DNA of 64,000 nucleotides from positions 1 to 64,000 of the forward strand of contig NZ_FOYL01000007.1 in the NCBI RefSeq assembly GCF_900115955.1, in the 5' to 3' direction. Origin of the DNA: Lentzea waywayandensis. GTDB lineage: Bacteria > Actinomycetota > Actinomycetes > Mycobacteriales > Pseudonocardiaceae. The notes beneath the pieces were generated by a model. The model had not been told where the DNA came from, made no database searches, and saw only the letters and a list, made by a program, of their open reading frames with translations. The position numbers were made by a program, and so were the translations under genes. This document shows positions 1 to 8,968 of this stretch, in pieces; position 1 is the first letter of the stretch; every line of letters begins with the position of its first letter.

Positions 1-97
1 AAAGGAACTACCTCGACGAGGAGGTAATTCATATATTACTGGCTGTGTTTCGGCACGCTGTTGAGTTCTCAAAGAACACGCGCACACCGCAGCTAAT
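1..97 (-). promoter_or_regulatory. rRNA operon leader (16S rRNA lies beyond the left edge)
   Basis: Read on the minus strand, positions 80 to 50 give TTCTTTGAGAACTCAACAG followed by CGTGCC. This is the boxA-like antitermination and processing motif found just upstream of 16S rRNA genes in Streptomyces and related actinobacteria. The transcript would run leftwards out of the window. The 16S gene itself is not visible; its presence within roughly the next 200 bases is inferred from the motif. Confidence 0.72.
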
Positions 98-198
98 CTC
101 CGAGGAGAGTCACTTCCGGGGCTGTGTCAGGCTTAGAAGTCTTTCGCCGCACTCCGTTCCGGCTGTGTTTCCCGGCCCGTTCCGTGCTGGCATGGAGA

Positions 199-227
199 AA
201 TTTACACGGGCCCCCCACGAGATCCAA
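199..227 (-). promoter_or_regulatory. candidate rRNA operon promoter
   Basis: On the minus strand a TTGGAT box (227-222) and a TAAATT box (204-199) are separated by 17 nt, about 130 nt upstream of the leader motif. This matches the spacing of a primary-sigma promoter. rRNA operons usually carry several promoters and only this one is reasonably convincing. The rest of 228-340 shows nothing else recognisable. Confidence 0.4.
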
Positions 228-340
228 ATCGGGGGTCCCTAACGGCGTAACCGCAGGTCAGAGACCACGCGGACGGCCCAAACCCGCCAAGATCGACGCA
301 CAGTGTGACCGGGGCCACGCCGACAATCTTGTATCCAGCT

Positions 341-1468
341 TCAGTGAGGTGCGCTCGGCAGGTGCACGGAGACCGACAGACCACCGGTCGGCACGGCCAC
401 TGCCTGCGCAAACCCGCCGTGAGCTGCCACCGCGGCACGCACGATCGACAGCCCGAGACCCGTGCCGGACTGGCTGGTCCGGTCCTTGCCCCCGCGCCGG
501 AACGGCTCGAACAGCTCCTCCACGCGGTCCGGCGGGATCAGCTGACCCGATGACGACACCCGTAGAACCGACCACTGCGGCCCGGTCTCCACCGCGGTCT
601 CGATCCATCCGCCGACGTGGTTGTGCCGGATGGCGTTCTCCAGCAGGTTGCCGGCGATGCGCTCCAGCAGCGCGGGATCCCCGACCGCGAGCGCCGGCAC
701 GCACCGGAACACCGCGCGCAGGTTGCGTGCCTCGGCCTCGGCCCGTGTCGCCTTCCACGCGGACTCGACCACCGCGGACAGGTCGACCGGCTCACGGACA
801 GCGAGCCCGATCCCGTCCGTGCGTGCGAGCAGCAGCAACGCCGACACCAGCTGTTCGGCACGCTCCCCCGCCGCGCGCACGACACCGGCCATGCGTCGCA
901 GCTCTTCGACGTCGGCGTCCGGATCGGACAGAGTCACGTCCAGCTCGGTGCGCACCACCGAGAGAGGAGTGCGCAGTTCGTGCGACGCGTTCGCCACGAA
1001 CCGGCGTTGCGAGTCGAAGGCTGCTTCCAGCCGGTCGAGCATCGAGTCGAACGTGTCCGCGAGCTCGGCGACCTCGTCACGCGGACCCTCCAGCCGCAAC
1101 CGCGACCCCAGCGACTCCGCCGACAACCGGCGAGCGGCACCCGTCACGTCGTGCAGAGGCTTCAGCACACGGCCGGTGAACGTCCACGCCAGGACAGCGG
1201 CGGCCACGACCATGCACGCGAACGCGATCAAGCCGGCGCGCAGCAGGTCCTGACGCGCGGTGGCGGTCAACGCGTCGGTCAGCACCTTCACGGTGACGTT
1301 GACGCCGTCGACCGTGACCTGGGTGTCGGAGGGGAACGACGGCGACGAGTCGAAGACCCGCCCGACCAGCGTCCAGCCGAGGAAGAGCAGGACAGCGCTC
1401 ACCACGGCGACGAGCGCGGTGGTGAGCAGCGTGATCCGGAGACGCAGTCCTGGCCCGCGTCGTCGCAC
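341..1468 (-). CDS. two-component sensor histidine kinase
   Basis: A 375-residue membrane histidine kinase that would autophosphorylate and pass phosphate to the regulator encoded just upstream. Visible parts in order: a first membrane segment (about 11-32), a short extracytoplasmic stretch (33-76), a second segment (77-97), a HAMP linker, the dimerisation and phosphoacceptor helix with ASHELRTPLS (His163), and a C-terminal ATPase domain with an N box (NLLENAIRHN) and a late glycine box (GTGLGLSIV). The usual DxG or NxG of the first glycine box reads SSGQLIPPD, an unusual form. The sensor loop is short, so the stimulus cannot be guessed. The start lies 3 nt after the stop of the response regulator, so the pair is one transcription unit. 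The neighbouring rRNA operon is divergent in origin but transcribed in the same direction. Confidence 0.93.
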   Translation of the reverse strand: MRRRGPGLRLRITLLTTALVAVVSAVLLFLGWTLVGRVFDSSPSFPSDTQVTVDGVNVTVKVLTDALTATARQDLLRAGLIAFACMVVAAAVLAWTFTGRVLKPLHDVTGAARRLSAESLGSRLRLEGPRDEVAELADTFDSMLDRLEAAFDSQRRFVANASHELRTPLSVVRTELDVTLSDPDADVEELRRMAGVVRAAGERAEQLVSALLLLARTDGIGLAVREPVDLSAVVESAWKATRAEAEARNLRAVFRCVPALAVGDPALLERIAGNLLENAIRHNHVGGWIETAVETGPQWSVLRVSSSGQLIPPDRVEELFEPFRRGGKDRTSQSGTGLGLSIVRAAVAAHGGFAQAVAVPTGGLSVSVHLPSAPH

Positions 1469-1471
1469 AGG

Positions 1472-2155
1472 TCAGTCCTCTGCAGAGCCGTTCGAGGCAC
1501 TGGGGACCCGATAGCCCGAGCCCACGACGGTGTCGATGATGCCCGGCTCGCCCAGCTTCTTGCGCAACGTCATCACGGTGACGCGCACGGTCGTGGTGAA
1601 CGGATCGGCGTTCTCGTCCCACACGCGCTCAAGCAGTTCCTCGCTGCTGACGACCGATCCCTTGGCCGCGAGCAGCACCTCGAGGACCCCGAACTCCTTG
1701 CGGGTCAGCTCGATCGGCTGCCCTCCGCGCGACACGGTGCGTCGCGCCGGATCCAGTTCCACGTCCTGCGCGGCCAGCACGGGCGGCGTCGCCGGGGTCG
1801 CGCGCCGGGCCAGCGCCCGCACGCGCGCGACCAGCTCGGGGAACGCGAACGGCTTCGCGAGGTAGTCGTCCGCGCCCAGCGACAGGCCGGACACGCGATC
1901 CTCGATGGACCCGCTCGCCGTCAGCATCATGACCCTGGTGAGCGCGCCGGAGCTGAGGATCTCCTTGCACAGCTCGTCGCCGGACATCCCGGGAAGGTCG
2001 CGGTCGAGCACAACCACGTCGTACCGCGTGACGGTCGACTTCTCGTGCCCGCTCTCGCCGTCGTAGGCGACGTCCACGGCCATGCCTTCGCGCCTCAGGC
2101 CGCGAGCGATCGCGTCGGCCAGAGGCGCCTCGTCCTCGACTACCAGAATCCGCAC
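1472..2155 (-). CDS. OmpR/PhoB-family response regulator
   Basis: A 227-residue DNA-binding response regulator. The receiver domain (about 1-115) has the acidic pocket (VVEDE), the phosphoacceptor Asp51 in VVVLDRDLPG, the conserved Thr in MLTASGS and the Lys in LAKPF. A winged-helix effector domain (about 130-222) includes LTRKEFGVLEVL and ends with the typical VGSGYR. It is cotranscribed with the histidine kinase immediately downstream (3-nt gap), and 46 nt separate it from the SPFH gene upstream on the same strand, so all three may share a transcript. The target genes are unknown. The architecture resembles small-kinase pairs that sense envelope or ion stress, but nothing in the sequence fixes the signal. 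Confidence 0.94.
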   Translation of the reverse strand: MRILVVEDEAPLADAIARGLRREGMAVDVAYDGESGHEKSTVTRYDVVVLDRDLPGMSGDELCKEILSSGALTRVMMLTASGSIEDRVSGLSLGADDYLAKPFAFPELVARVRALARRATPATPPVLAAQDVELDPARRTVSRGGQPIELTRKEFGVLEVLLAAKGSVVSSEELLERVWDENADPFTTTVRVTVMTLRKKLGEPGIIDTVVGSGYRVPSASNGSAED

Positions 2156-2201
2156 GCCTCAAAGGTGCCACATTCACCTGAGAAGGCGCTTAACGACACC
2201 T

Positions 2202-2843
2202 TCACTTCCTGCGCGCAGGCCGATCGACCACGACCGTGGAGGCGGTCTGCAGCGCACGAATCTCCAGCAACGCCGGGTGCTCCTCGGCCAGCCGGGCCGC
2301 GTTCAGCAACGACCGCAGCGCAGCGGTCTCCCCGCGTGCCCGCTCCAACGCCGCACGTCCCTCGGACGCCGCCACCAGCTCGGCCAAGGCGGCTCGACGC
2401 AGTTCCCCAGGCATGACGACATCGCGCACGGCCACATCGGAGACCGATACACCCAGTTCGGCAGCCCGCGCGGCCACACCGGCCAGCACCTCGGCAGCGA
2501 TGGCGTCACGCTCGGCGTCAACGGCAGAGTGTGCGCGCGTCAGCACCGCACCGCGCAACGCCAGCTGCACGGCCGTGTAGAGCTCAGCCTCAGGCCCAGC
2601 GGACGCCACCACGAACGTCGTCGCCGAGGACACGGCCCACCGCACGACAACGGTCACACGGACCAGCACGCCGTCAGAGGTCGGCACGTCCTGTGCGGCC
2701 GGGGTGAGTGAGCGCGGACGAACGTCGACACGGTGCAGCACGACGTGCCGCGGGAACTTGTGCTGGCCGGGCTCCACCTCACCCACCAGAACACCGCGAT
2801 CGAACCGAACACCCCGCTCCCACGGGTACAACGTGTGCTTCAT
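2202..2843 (-). CDS. SPFH/band-7 domain protein
   Basis: A 213-residue protein of the SPFH/band-7 superfamily (slipin and stomatin-like). It begins MKHTLYPWERGVRFDRGVL, continues with a beta-rich segment containing VPTSDGVLVRVTVVVRW (the characteristic SPFH core), and ends with an alanine- and glutamate-rich helix. I chose this start, nine codons inside the longest frame, because a GAGGTGGAG ribosome site sits 3-11 nt upstream of it. Unlike most family members it has no obvious N-terminal membrane anchor, so it is likely peripheral or cytoplasmic. Family members organise membrane microdomains or regulate proteases; its specific job here is unknown. It sits directly before the two-component pair, on the same strand. 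Confidence 0.8.
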   Translation of the reverse strand: MKHTLYPWERGVRFDRGVLVGEVEPGQHKFPRHVVLHRVDVRPRSLTPAAQDVPTSDGVLVRVTVVVRWAVSSATTFVVASAGPEAELYTAVQLALRGAVLTRAHSAVDAERDAIAAEVLAGVAARAAELGVSVSDVAVRDVVMPGELRRAALAELVAASEGRAALERARGETAALRSLLNAARLAEEHPALLEIRALQTASTVVVDRPARRK

Positions 2844-2942
2844 CGTCTCCACCTCGTCCAGACAGACCACGACCCCGGTCGGCAGGACGTCCGGCGGGAG
2901 TCCGGAAAGGACTCGCAGAGCCGGAGATCCCCTGGTGCGACC

Positions 2943-3002
2943 GGGGTCGTGGCGTTCAGGAATTGAACCTGGTGCCTCTACAGCGCCCCTGCGCCACCCC
3001 GA
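2943..3002 (-). other. tRNA-like hairpin downstream of dxs
   Basis: The minus strand contains a T-arm look-alike, CAGG-TTCAATT-CCTG (2971-2957), and a D-arm-like stretch (GGCGCAGGGG...GTAGAG). These are enclosed by GTGGCG pairing with CGCCAC, with GGGG/CCCC outside. No anticodon arm is present and the whole is only about 55 nt, so it cannot be a standard tRNA. It could be a tRNA remnant or simply the transcription terminator of dxs, which ends about 65 nt upstream on this strand. A second small hairpin (GAGTCC / GGACTC, 2898-2914) follows. Confidence 0.35.
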
Positions 3003-3068
3003 TCGCGGAACCCGGCGAGGAAGTCCTGCCGGGCCGCAGAAGGCGGCGCGAGGTGGAGGTTAGCCGAA

Positions 3069-4982
3069 CTACTTGTCCGCGGGCGCGTCGATTTCCACGG
3101 GCAGGCACTCCAGGCGAGCGGCCCACTCCGTCACGCGCCGTGCGACGTCCTGCGCGGTGATGCCGCACAACGCCAGCACCTCGCCACGCTCACCGTGGTC
3201 GTGGAACCGTTGCGGCAGAGCGATGTCGCGCAACGGCACCTCGACGTCGGCGTCGCGCAACGCGGCCGCGAGAGAGGAACCGAAGCCACCGTGCCGGCCA
3301 CCGTCCTCGACCGTCACCACGAGCTTGTGCGACGCGGCCATCTCCACGAGGTCCACCGACATCGGGTAGATCCACCGCGGGTCGACGACCGTCACGCCAA
3401 TGCCCTGGTCCTCCAGCCGTTGCGCGGCCTCGAGACCAAGCCCGCCCAACGCGCCGACCGTCACCAGCAGCACGTCGTTGCCCGAGCGCCGAAGCACGTC
3501 CACGGAACCCACGCGCTCCAACGCGGGCAGGTCCGGGCCGACCGAGGCCTTCGGGTAACGGATCACCGACGGCGCGTCCGAGATCGCCACGGCCTCGCGC
3601 AGTTCCTCGACCAGCGTTCCGGCGTCACGCGGCGCCGCCACGTGGACGCCGGGGATGACGCCGAGGATCGACATGTCCCACATGCCGTGGTGCGACGCGC
3701 CGTCCGGTCCGGTGACGCCGGCCCGGTCCAGCACGACCGTGACGCCCTGCTTGTGCAGCGCCACGTCCATCAGCAACTGGTCGAACGCGCGGTTGAGGAA
3801 CGTCGCGTAGACGGCCACGACCGGGTGCAGACCGCCGATCGCCAGTCCGGCGGCGGAGGTCAGCGCGTGCTGCTCGGCGATGCCCACGTCGAAGAAGCGC
3901 TCCGGGTACGCCTTGGCGAACGGGTCGAGACCGGTGGGCCCCTGCATCGCGGCGGTGATCGCCACGACGTCGGAACGTTCGCGTCCGACCTGCACCAGCG
4001 CGTCGGAGAACACGTGCGTCCAGGTCCGGCTGGACGGCTTGACGTCCTCGCCGGTGATCGGGTCGATGACGCCGGTGGCGTGCATCTGGTCGGCCTCGTG
4101 GTTCTCGGCCGGCGCGAACCCCATGCCCTTGCGGGTGACCGCGTGCACGATCACCGGGCCGCCGAACGACTTCGCGCGCTGCAGAGCGGACTCCAGCGTC
4201 GCCATGTCGTGGCCGTCGACCGGGCCGATGTACTTGAGGCCGAGGTCCTCGAACATCGCCTGCGGCGCCAGCGCGTCCTTGATGCCGCGCTTGGCGGCGT
4301 GCAGGGCGGCGTAGAGGGGCTTGCCGAAGAACGGCGTCTGCTGAAGCGCGCTCTTGCCCTTCTCCAGCACGCGCTCGTAGCCGGGGCGCAGCCGCAGCGA
4401 CGACAGGTGGTCCGCGAGACCACCGATCGTCGGCGAGTACGAGCGGCCGTTGTCGTTGACCACGATCACGACCGGACGGGTCTTGTCCGCCGCGATGTTG
4501 TTCAACGCCTCCCAGCACATGCCGCCGGTCAGCGCGCCGTCGCCGACGACGGCGACCACGTGGCCGTGAGCGCCGTTGATCTGCTTCGCCTTCGCCAGGC
4601 CGTCCGCGTAGGACAGCGCCGTCGAGGCGTGCGAGCTCTCCTGCACGTCGTGCTCGGACTCCGACCGCGACGGGTAGCCCGACATGCCGCCCTGCTTGCG
4701 CAGCCGGTCGAAGCCGTCGCGGCGGCCCGTGACGATCTTGTGCACGTACGACTGGTGACCGGTGTCGAACACGATCGGGTCCTGCGGCGAGTCGAAGACC
4801 CGGTGCAGTGCCACGGTCAGCTCGACGACACCCAGGTTCGGGCCCAGGTGCCCGCCCGTCTTGGACACCTTGTCGACCAGGAAACGCCGGATCTCGTCGC
4901 ACAGCTGCTTCAGCTGCGCGTCGTCCATCCGTTTCAGATCAGCTGGTCCGTGCACGGACTCCAGCAGGGTCACCACGCCCAC
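3069..4982 (-). CDS. dxs: 1-deoxy-D-xylulose-5-phosphate synthase
   Basis: This 637-residue thiamine-diphosphate enzyme condenses pyruvate with glyceraldehyde 3-phosphate, the first step of the MEP route to isoprenoids and also a source for thiamine and pyridoxal. The length is normal for the family. Visible signatures are FDTGHQSYVHKIVTGR near residue 72, SSHASTALSYADGLAKA with the catalytic-site histidine near 117, the ThDP/metal motif GDGALTGGMCWEALNNIA near 148, and the transketolase-type pyrimidine domain (DVGIAEQHALTSAAGLA) followed by a C-terminal domain. It sits 53 nt downstream of the RNA methyltransferase gene and is probably the last gene of the APC permease, methyltransferase, dxs unit. 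The same order occurs in mycobacteria (dxs1). Confidence 0.98.
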   Translation of the reverse strand: MGVVTLLESVHGPADLKRMDDAQLKQLCDEIRRFLVDKVSKTGGHLGPNLGVVELTVALHRVFDSPQDPIVFDTGHQSYVHKIVTGRRDGFDRLRKQGGMSGYPSRSESEHDVQESSHASTALSYADGLAKAKQINGAHGHVVAVVGDGALTGGMCWEALNNIAADKTRPVVIVVNDNGRSYSPTIGGLADHLSSLRLRPGYERVLEKGKSALQQTPFFGKPLYAALHAAKRGIKDALAPQAMFEDLGLKYIGPVDGHDMATLESALQRAKSFGGPVIVHAVTRKGMGFAPAENHEADQMHATGVIDPITGEDVKPSSRTWTHVFSDALVQVGRERSDVVAITAAMQGPTGLDPFAKAYPERFFDVGIAEQHALTSAAGLAIGGLHPVVAVYATFLNRAFDQLLMDVALHKQGVTVVLDRAGVTGPDGASHHGMWDMSILGVIPGVHVAAPRDAGTLVEELREAVAISDAPSVIRYPKASVGPDLPALERVGSVDVLRRSGNDVLLVTVGALGGLGLEAAQRLEDQGIGVTVVDPRWIYPMSVDLVEMAASHKLVVTVEDGGRHGGFGSSLAAALRDADVEVPLRDIALPQRFHDHGERGEVLALCGITAQDVARRVTEWAARLECLPVEIDAPADK

Positions 4983-5035
4983 CTCACTCCTGAAGACTTC
5001 GGCTCAGTCTACGGAGACGCGACTGAGACGCTGCC

Positions 5036-6241
5036 TCAGCTCGTCTCAGGGACGAGCAGGGCGATGCACTCCATGTGATGGGTCATGGGGAACGCGTCGA
5101 ACGCCCGCAGCTCCGCGAGCCGGTACCCCTGAACTGTGAATTCGGCCAGGTCGCGGGCCAGTGCGGCGGGGTCGCAGGCCACGTAGACGACCCGCCCGGG
5201 ACGGCGTCGTGCGACTTCAGCCACAACGACCTTGCCCGCCCCCTTGCGAGGGGGGTCGAGCACCACGACGTGAGGGTTCTCCACGGGCAGTTTGCGCGTC
5301 ACGGCGAGTTCCACCTTGTCCGCCACCCACTCGACCTGGGACATGCGGCGCAGGTTGCGCCGGCCGTCCTCCACCGCACCGGGGAAAGACTCCACGACCA
5401 GCACGGATCCGGTCTCGCCGACCTGTCGTCCGAGCACCGAGGCGAAGAGCCCCGCACCGCCGTAGAGGTCCCACGCGCGTTGCCCCGGCTTGGCCGCGGC
5501 CCACTCCCCCACGACCGTGGCGAACGTGTCCGCGGCGGCCGGGTGGACCTGCCAGAAACCATCCGCCGAAACTCGCCACTTTCGTTGGGCGGCGGTCTCG
5601 ACGGCCGTACCGGTTCCGGCGCGTCGCACGGTGTGTCGGCCGCGCACCTCACCCACATGACGGTTGCCGTCACCGTCCTGGACGATCGTGAGCTCCTGTG
5701 CCCGCCACTTACGGTCGGCCACCGCCTCGACCATGCCCGGACGGGAGATCACACAGTGGTCGATCGGGATCACATCGTGGGAACGCAGGCCGCGGAAACC
5801 CGGCCTTCCGTCACGGTCGACGGCCATCCGGATCCGGGTCCGCCACTCCAGCGGGCCGCCCGGCAGCGCCTCCACGACCACGTCGCGTTCGATCTTGGCG
5901 AGGCGGGAGAGCTGCTCACGGACGATCTGGGCCTTCAGCTCCCGTTGCGCGTCCCACGAGACGTGCTGGAAGTCGCAACCACCGCACATCCCCGGCCCGC
6001 TGAACGGGCACGGCGCCTCGACGCGGTCCGGTGACGCCTCGAGGATCTCCACGGCGTCCGCACGGCAGAACGAGCCGCCGTTGTCCTCGTGCACCGACAC
6101 CACAACGCGTTCGCCGGGCAGCGCGTGACGCACGAACAGAACGCGCCCCTCGTGCCGTGCGACGAAGTGCCCGCCGTGAGCGACAGGCCCCACTTCTACT
6201 TCGAACTTGCGTCCGGTCCAGTCTTCTTTGGTGGTGCTCAT
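5036..6241 (-). CDS. TrmA/RumA-type RNA (uracil-5-)-methyltransferase
   Basis: A 401-residue SAM-dependent methyltransferase predicted to make 5-methyluridine in rRNA or tRNA. An N-terminal TRAM-like RNA-binding domain (about 8-70) is followed by an iron-sulfur type cysteine cluster (CPFSGPGMCGGCDFQH, about 80-95, with a further Cys in IDHCVIS). The SAM-binding fold contains WDLYGGAGLFASVLG. The catalytic motif is VYVACDPAALARDL, in which Cys is the nucleophile. Whether the target is U747 or U1939 of 23S rRNA or U54 of tRNA cannot be decided from sequence, so no symbol is given. Its start overlaps the stop of the APC permease by 4 nt (ATGA), showing translational coupling. Confidence 0.9.
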   Translation of the reverse strand: MSTTKEDWTGRKFEVEVGPVAHGGHFVARHEGRVLFVRHALPGERVVVSVHEDNGGSFCRADAVEILEASPDRVEAPCPFSGPGMCGGCDFQHVSWDAQRELKAQIVREQLSRLAKIERDVVVEALPGGPLEWRTRIRMAVDRDGRPGFRGLRSHDVIPIDHCVISRPGMVEAVADRKWRAQELTIVQDGDGNRHVGEVRGRHTVRRAGTGTAVETAAQRKWRVSADGFWQVHPAAADTFATVVGEWAAAKPGQRAWDLYGGAGLFASVLGRQVGETGSVLVVESFPGAVEDGRRNLRRMSQVEWVADKVELAVTRKLPVENPHVVVLDPPRKGAGKVVVAEVARRRPGRVVYVACDPAALARDLAEFTVQGYRLAELRAFDAFPMTHHMECIALLVPETS

Positions 6242-8223
6242 CGGTCGTCAAGTCCCCTTCGAACAGCGCCGGGCGCGATGACGTCCTTGTCCTTGACCTT
6301 CACCGAGGATTCGAGCTGCCACGGGACACTGGTCACCATCACACCCGGCTGGAAAAGCAGCCTTCCCTTGAGCCGCAACGCGCTCTGGTTGTGCAGCAGC
6401 TGCTCCCACCAGTGGCCGACCACGTACTCGGGAATGAACACGGTAACAACGTCGCGCGGGTTGTCCGACTTGACGCGCTTGACGTAGTCGAGAATGGGCT
6501 TGGTGATCTCCCGATACGGGGACTCGATCACCTTCAGCGGGATCTTGAAGTTCTCCTTCTCCCACTCAGCGACGAGCTTGCGGGTGTCGCCGTCGTCGAC
6601 GTTGACCGTGACGGCCTCCAGCACGTCCGGACGCACGGCCTTGGCGTAGGACAACGCCCTCAGCGTCGGCATGTGCAGTTTGGACACCAGCACCATCGCG
6701 TGGTTACGCGCGGGCATAGTGCGCACGCGCTCCTGCTTGCGCAGTTCCTCGGCGACGGTGTCGTAGTGCTTTCGGATGGCCGTCATCAACGCGTAGATGG
6801 CGGCCATCGCGGCGATGGCGATCCAGGCGCCCTTGGTGAACTTGGTGATCAGCACGATGACCAGCACGGTCGCGGTCATCACGAGACCGAACGTGTTGAT
6901 CGCCTGCGAGCGCCGCATCCGGCGGCGGCTCTGGGCGTCGGTCTCGGTCTTGAGCAGCCGGTGCCAGTGCTTGATCATGCCGAGCTGGCTCAGCGTGAAC
7001 GACACGAACACACCGACGATGTAGAGCTGGATCAGCCGCGTGACCTCGGCGTCGAACGCGATCACCAGCACGACCGCGAACCCGGCCAGGAACACGATGC
7101 CGTTGGAGAACGCCAGCCGGTCGCCGCGGGTGTGCAGCTGGCGCGGCAGGTAGCGGTCCTGGGCGAGGATCGAGCCGAGCACCGGGAAGCCGTTGAACGC
7201 GGTGTTCGCGGCGAGCACCAGGATCAGCGCGGTGACGCCGGCGATGAAGTAGAAGCCGGGCGGGAAGTTGTCGAACACGGCGTGCGCGACCTGCGCGACC
7301 ATCGTCTTCTGCTCGTAGCCCTCAGGGGCGTTGGTGATCTGCTGCTGCGGGAACTCCGCCATCCGCACGTCGGTGAGCTGGGCGAGGATGATCAGACCCA
7401 TCAGCATGACGACCGAGATGCCGCCCATCAGCAGCAGCGTCGTCGCGGCGTTGCGGGACTTGGGCTTGCGGAACGCGGGCACGCCGTTGCTGATCGCCTC
7501 GACGCCGGTGAGGGCGGCGCAGCCGGACGAGAACGCCCGCAGCACCAGGAACACGAACGCGAGGCCCATCAGGTGGTCCTGCTCGGCGTGGATCTCGAGG
7601 CCCGAGCTCTCCGCCCGCATGTCGTCGCCCATCACGAGGCCGCGGAACAGGCCGTAGCCGATCAGACCGAAGACGCCGATCATGAAGGCGTAGACCGGCA
7701 CGGCGAACGCGCTGCCGGACTCGCGGATGCCGCGCAGGTTCACCGCCGTCAGCAGCACGATGGCCGCGACGGCGAACTCCGCCTTGTGGGTCGCGACGAA
7801 CGGGATCGCGGAGCCGATGTTGGCCGCGGCCGCCGAGATCGACACCGCGACCGTGAGGATGTAGTCGACGAGCAGGGCGCTCGCGACGGTCAGGCCCGCT
7901 CTGCGGCCGAGGTTGACGGTCGCGACCTCGTAGTCGCCACCGCCGGACGGGTAGGCGTGCACGTTCTGCCGGTAGCTGGCCACCACGGTGAGCATCACCA
8001 CGACGACCGCGACCCCAACCCACGGCGCCATGGCGTAGGCGCTCAGGCCCGCCACCGACAGCATCAGGAAGATCTCCTCCGGCGCGTACGCGACCGACGA
8101 CATGGCGTCGGAGGCGAACACCGGCAAGGCGATGCGTTTGGGCAGGAGGGTGTGCGCGAGGCGATCACTGCGGAACGGCCGTCCGACCAGGAGGCGTTTG
8201 GCAGCGGTGGCGAGCTTGGACAC
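6238..8223 (-). CDS. APC-superfamily permease (amino-acid/cation transporter family)
   Basis: A 661-residue integral membrane protein. After a short amphipathic start (VSKLATAAKRLLVGRP) comes the APC hallmark ALPVFASDAMSSVAYAPEEI, then about 12 hydrophobic segments to roughly residue 480, and a cytoplasmic C-terminal domain of about 170 residues. I placed the start at the GTG at 8223 because the open frame further upstream lies antisense to ceoB; no clear ribosome site is visible, so the mRNA may be leaderless. The gene is divergent from the ceoB-ceoC pair (83-nt gap), an arrangement also found in mycobacteria (Rv2690c). This suggests the permease and the TrkA-type proteins work together in cation or amino-acid uptake. 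The substrate is not known. Confidence 0.88.
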   Translation of the reverse strand: MSKLATAAKRLLVGRPFRSDRLAHTLLPKRIALPVFASDAMSSVAYAPEEIFLMLSVAGLSAYAMAPWVGVAVVVVMLTVVASYRQNVHAYPSGGGDYEVATVNLGRRAGLTVASALLVDYILTVAVSISAAAANIGSAIPFVATHKAEFAVAAIVLLTAVNLRGIRESGSAFAVPVYAFMIGVFGLIGYGLFRGLVMGDDMRAESSGLEIHAEQDHLMGLAFVFLVLRAFSSGCAALTGVEAISNGVPAFRKPKSRNAATTLLLMGGISVVMLMGLIILAQLTDVRMAEFPQQQITNAPEGYEQKTMVAQVAHAVFDNFPPGFYFIAGVTALILVLAANTAFNGFPVLGSILAQDRYLPRQLHTRGDRLAFSNGIVFLAGFAVVLVIAFDAEVTRLIQLYIVGVFVSFTLSQLGMIKHWHRLLKTETDAQSRRRMRRSQAINTFGLVMTATVLVIVLITKFTKGAWIAIAAMAAIYALMTAIRKHYDTVAEELRKQERVRTMPARNHAMVLVSKLHMPTLRALSYAKAVRPDVLEAVTVNVDDGDTRKLVAEWEKENFKIPLKVIESPYREITKPILDYVKRVKSDNPRDVVTVFIPEYVVGHWWEQLLHNQSALRLKGRLLFQPGVMVTSVPWQLESSVKVKDKDVIAPGAVRRGLDDR

Positions 8224-8305
8224 GGCCAGAGCGTAAGGGGTCCGCTCACCGGGACGGGCTAATGCTCGGTAGGTTCTGCGGAGAGCTCGCCTGAGGAGGC
8301 ATGTC

Positions 8306-8968
8306 GTGCACGTGGTGATCATGGGGTGTGGCCGGGTGGGGGCGTCCCTGGCCAGGGCTCTGGAGCGACTCGAACACCAGGTCGCCGTGATCGACAAGGA
8401 CCCGCAGTCGTTCCGCAGGCTGGGCAGCGACTTCCACGGGCAGCAGGTCGTCGGCAACGGTTTCGACCGCAATGTCCTGATCGAGGCCGGTGTCGAGCGC
8501 GCGGGCGCGTTCGCGGCGGTCTCCAGCGGTGACAACTCGAACATCATCTCGGCGCGGGTGGCGCGCGAGACGTTCGGAGTCGAGCACGTCGTGGCGCGCA
8601 TCTACGACCACAAGCGCGCCGCCGTGTACGAGCGACTGGGAATTCCGACCGTGGCCACGGTGCCGTGGAGCACTGACAGATTCCTGCGGATGCTGTTGCC
8701 CGAAGGCGCGGCGACCGCGTGGCGTGACCCGTCCGGGACCGTGGCGGTGCTGCCGATCGAGGTCGACGAGGCGTGGGTCGGGCAGCCGGTGCGCGAGCTC
8801 GAAGAGGCGATCGGCGCGCGCGTGGCGTTCGTGATGCGCTTCGGCACCGGTGTGCTGCCCGACGCCAAGACCGTCGTGCAGGCCGACGACACCATCTACG
8901 TGGCGGCGCTGTCCGGCACGATCACCGACGTCGCGGCGGCGGCGTTGCAGGCACCGGAGGAGGGCTGA
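8306..8968 (+). CDS. ceoB: TrkA-type potassium-uptake regulator, first of pair
   Basis: A 220-residue cytoplasmic regulatory subunit of potassium transport. The N-terminal RCK-N domain has a Rossmann nucleotide site, VIMGCGRVGASLA (GxGxxG at residues 7-12), with an acidic residue ending beta-2 (VIDKD). The C-terminal part (about 140-215) is an RCK-C ligand-binding domain. The GTG start at 8306 is preceded by GAGGAGG 6-13 nt upstream. The stop overlaps the start of the second TrkA gene by 1 nt (TGATG). In mycobacteria the pair is called ceoB-ceoC; such proteins bind NAD(H) or nucleotides and gate a membrane partner, here possibly the divergently encoded permease. Confidence 0.92.
   Translation: MHVVIMGCGRVGASLARALERLEHQVAVIDKDPQSFRRLGSDFHGQQVVGNGFDRNVLIEAGVERAGAFAAVSSGDNSNIISARVARETFGVEHVVARIYDHKRAAVYERLGIPTVATVPWSTDRFLRMLLPEGAATAWRDPSGTVAVLPIEVDEAWVGQPVRELEEAIGARVAFVMRFGTGVLPDAKTVVQADDTIYVAALSGTITDVAAAALQAPEEG

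Noticed and set aside
3195..5078. Long open frame on the plus strand opposite dxs
   Set aside because: It lies antisense to an unmistakable dxs gene. High GC content keeps the opposite frames open; composition is rich in Arg/His/Val without any motif.
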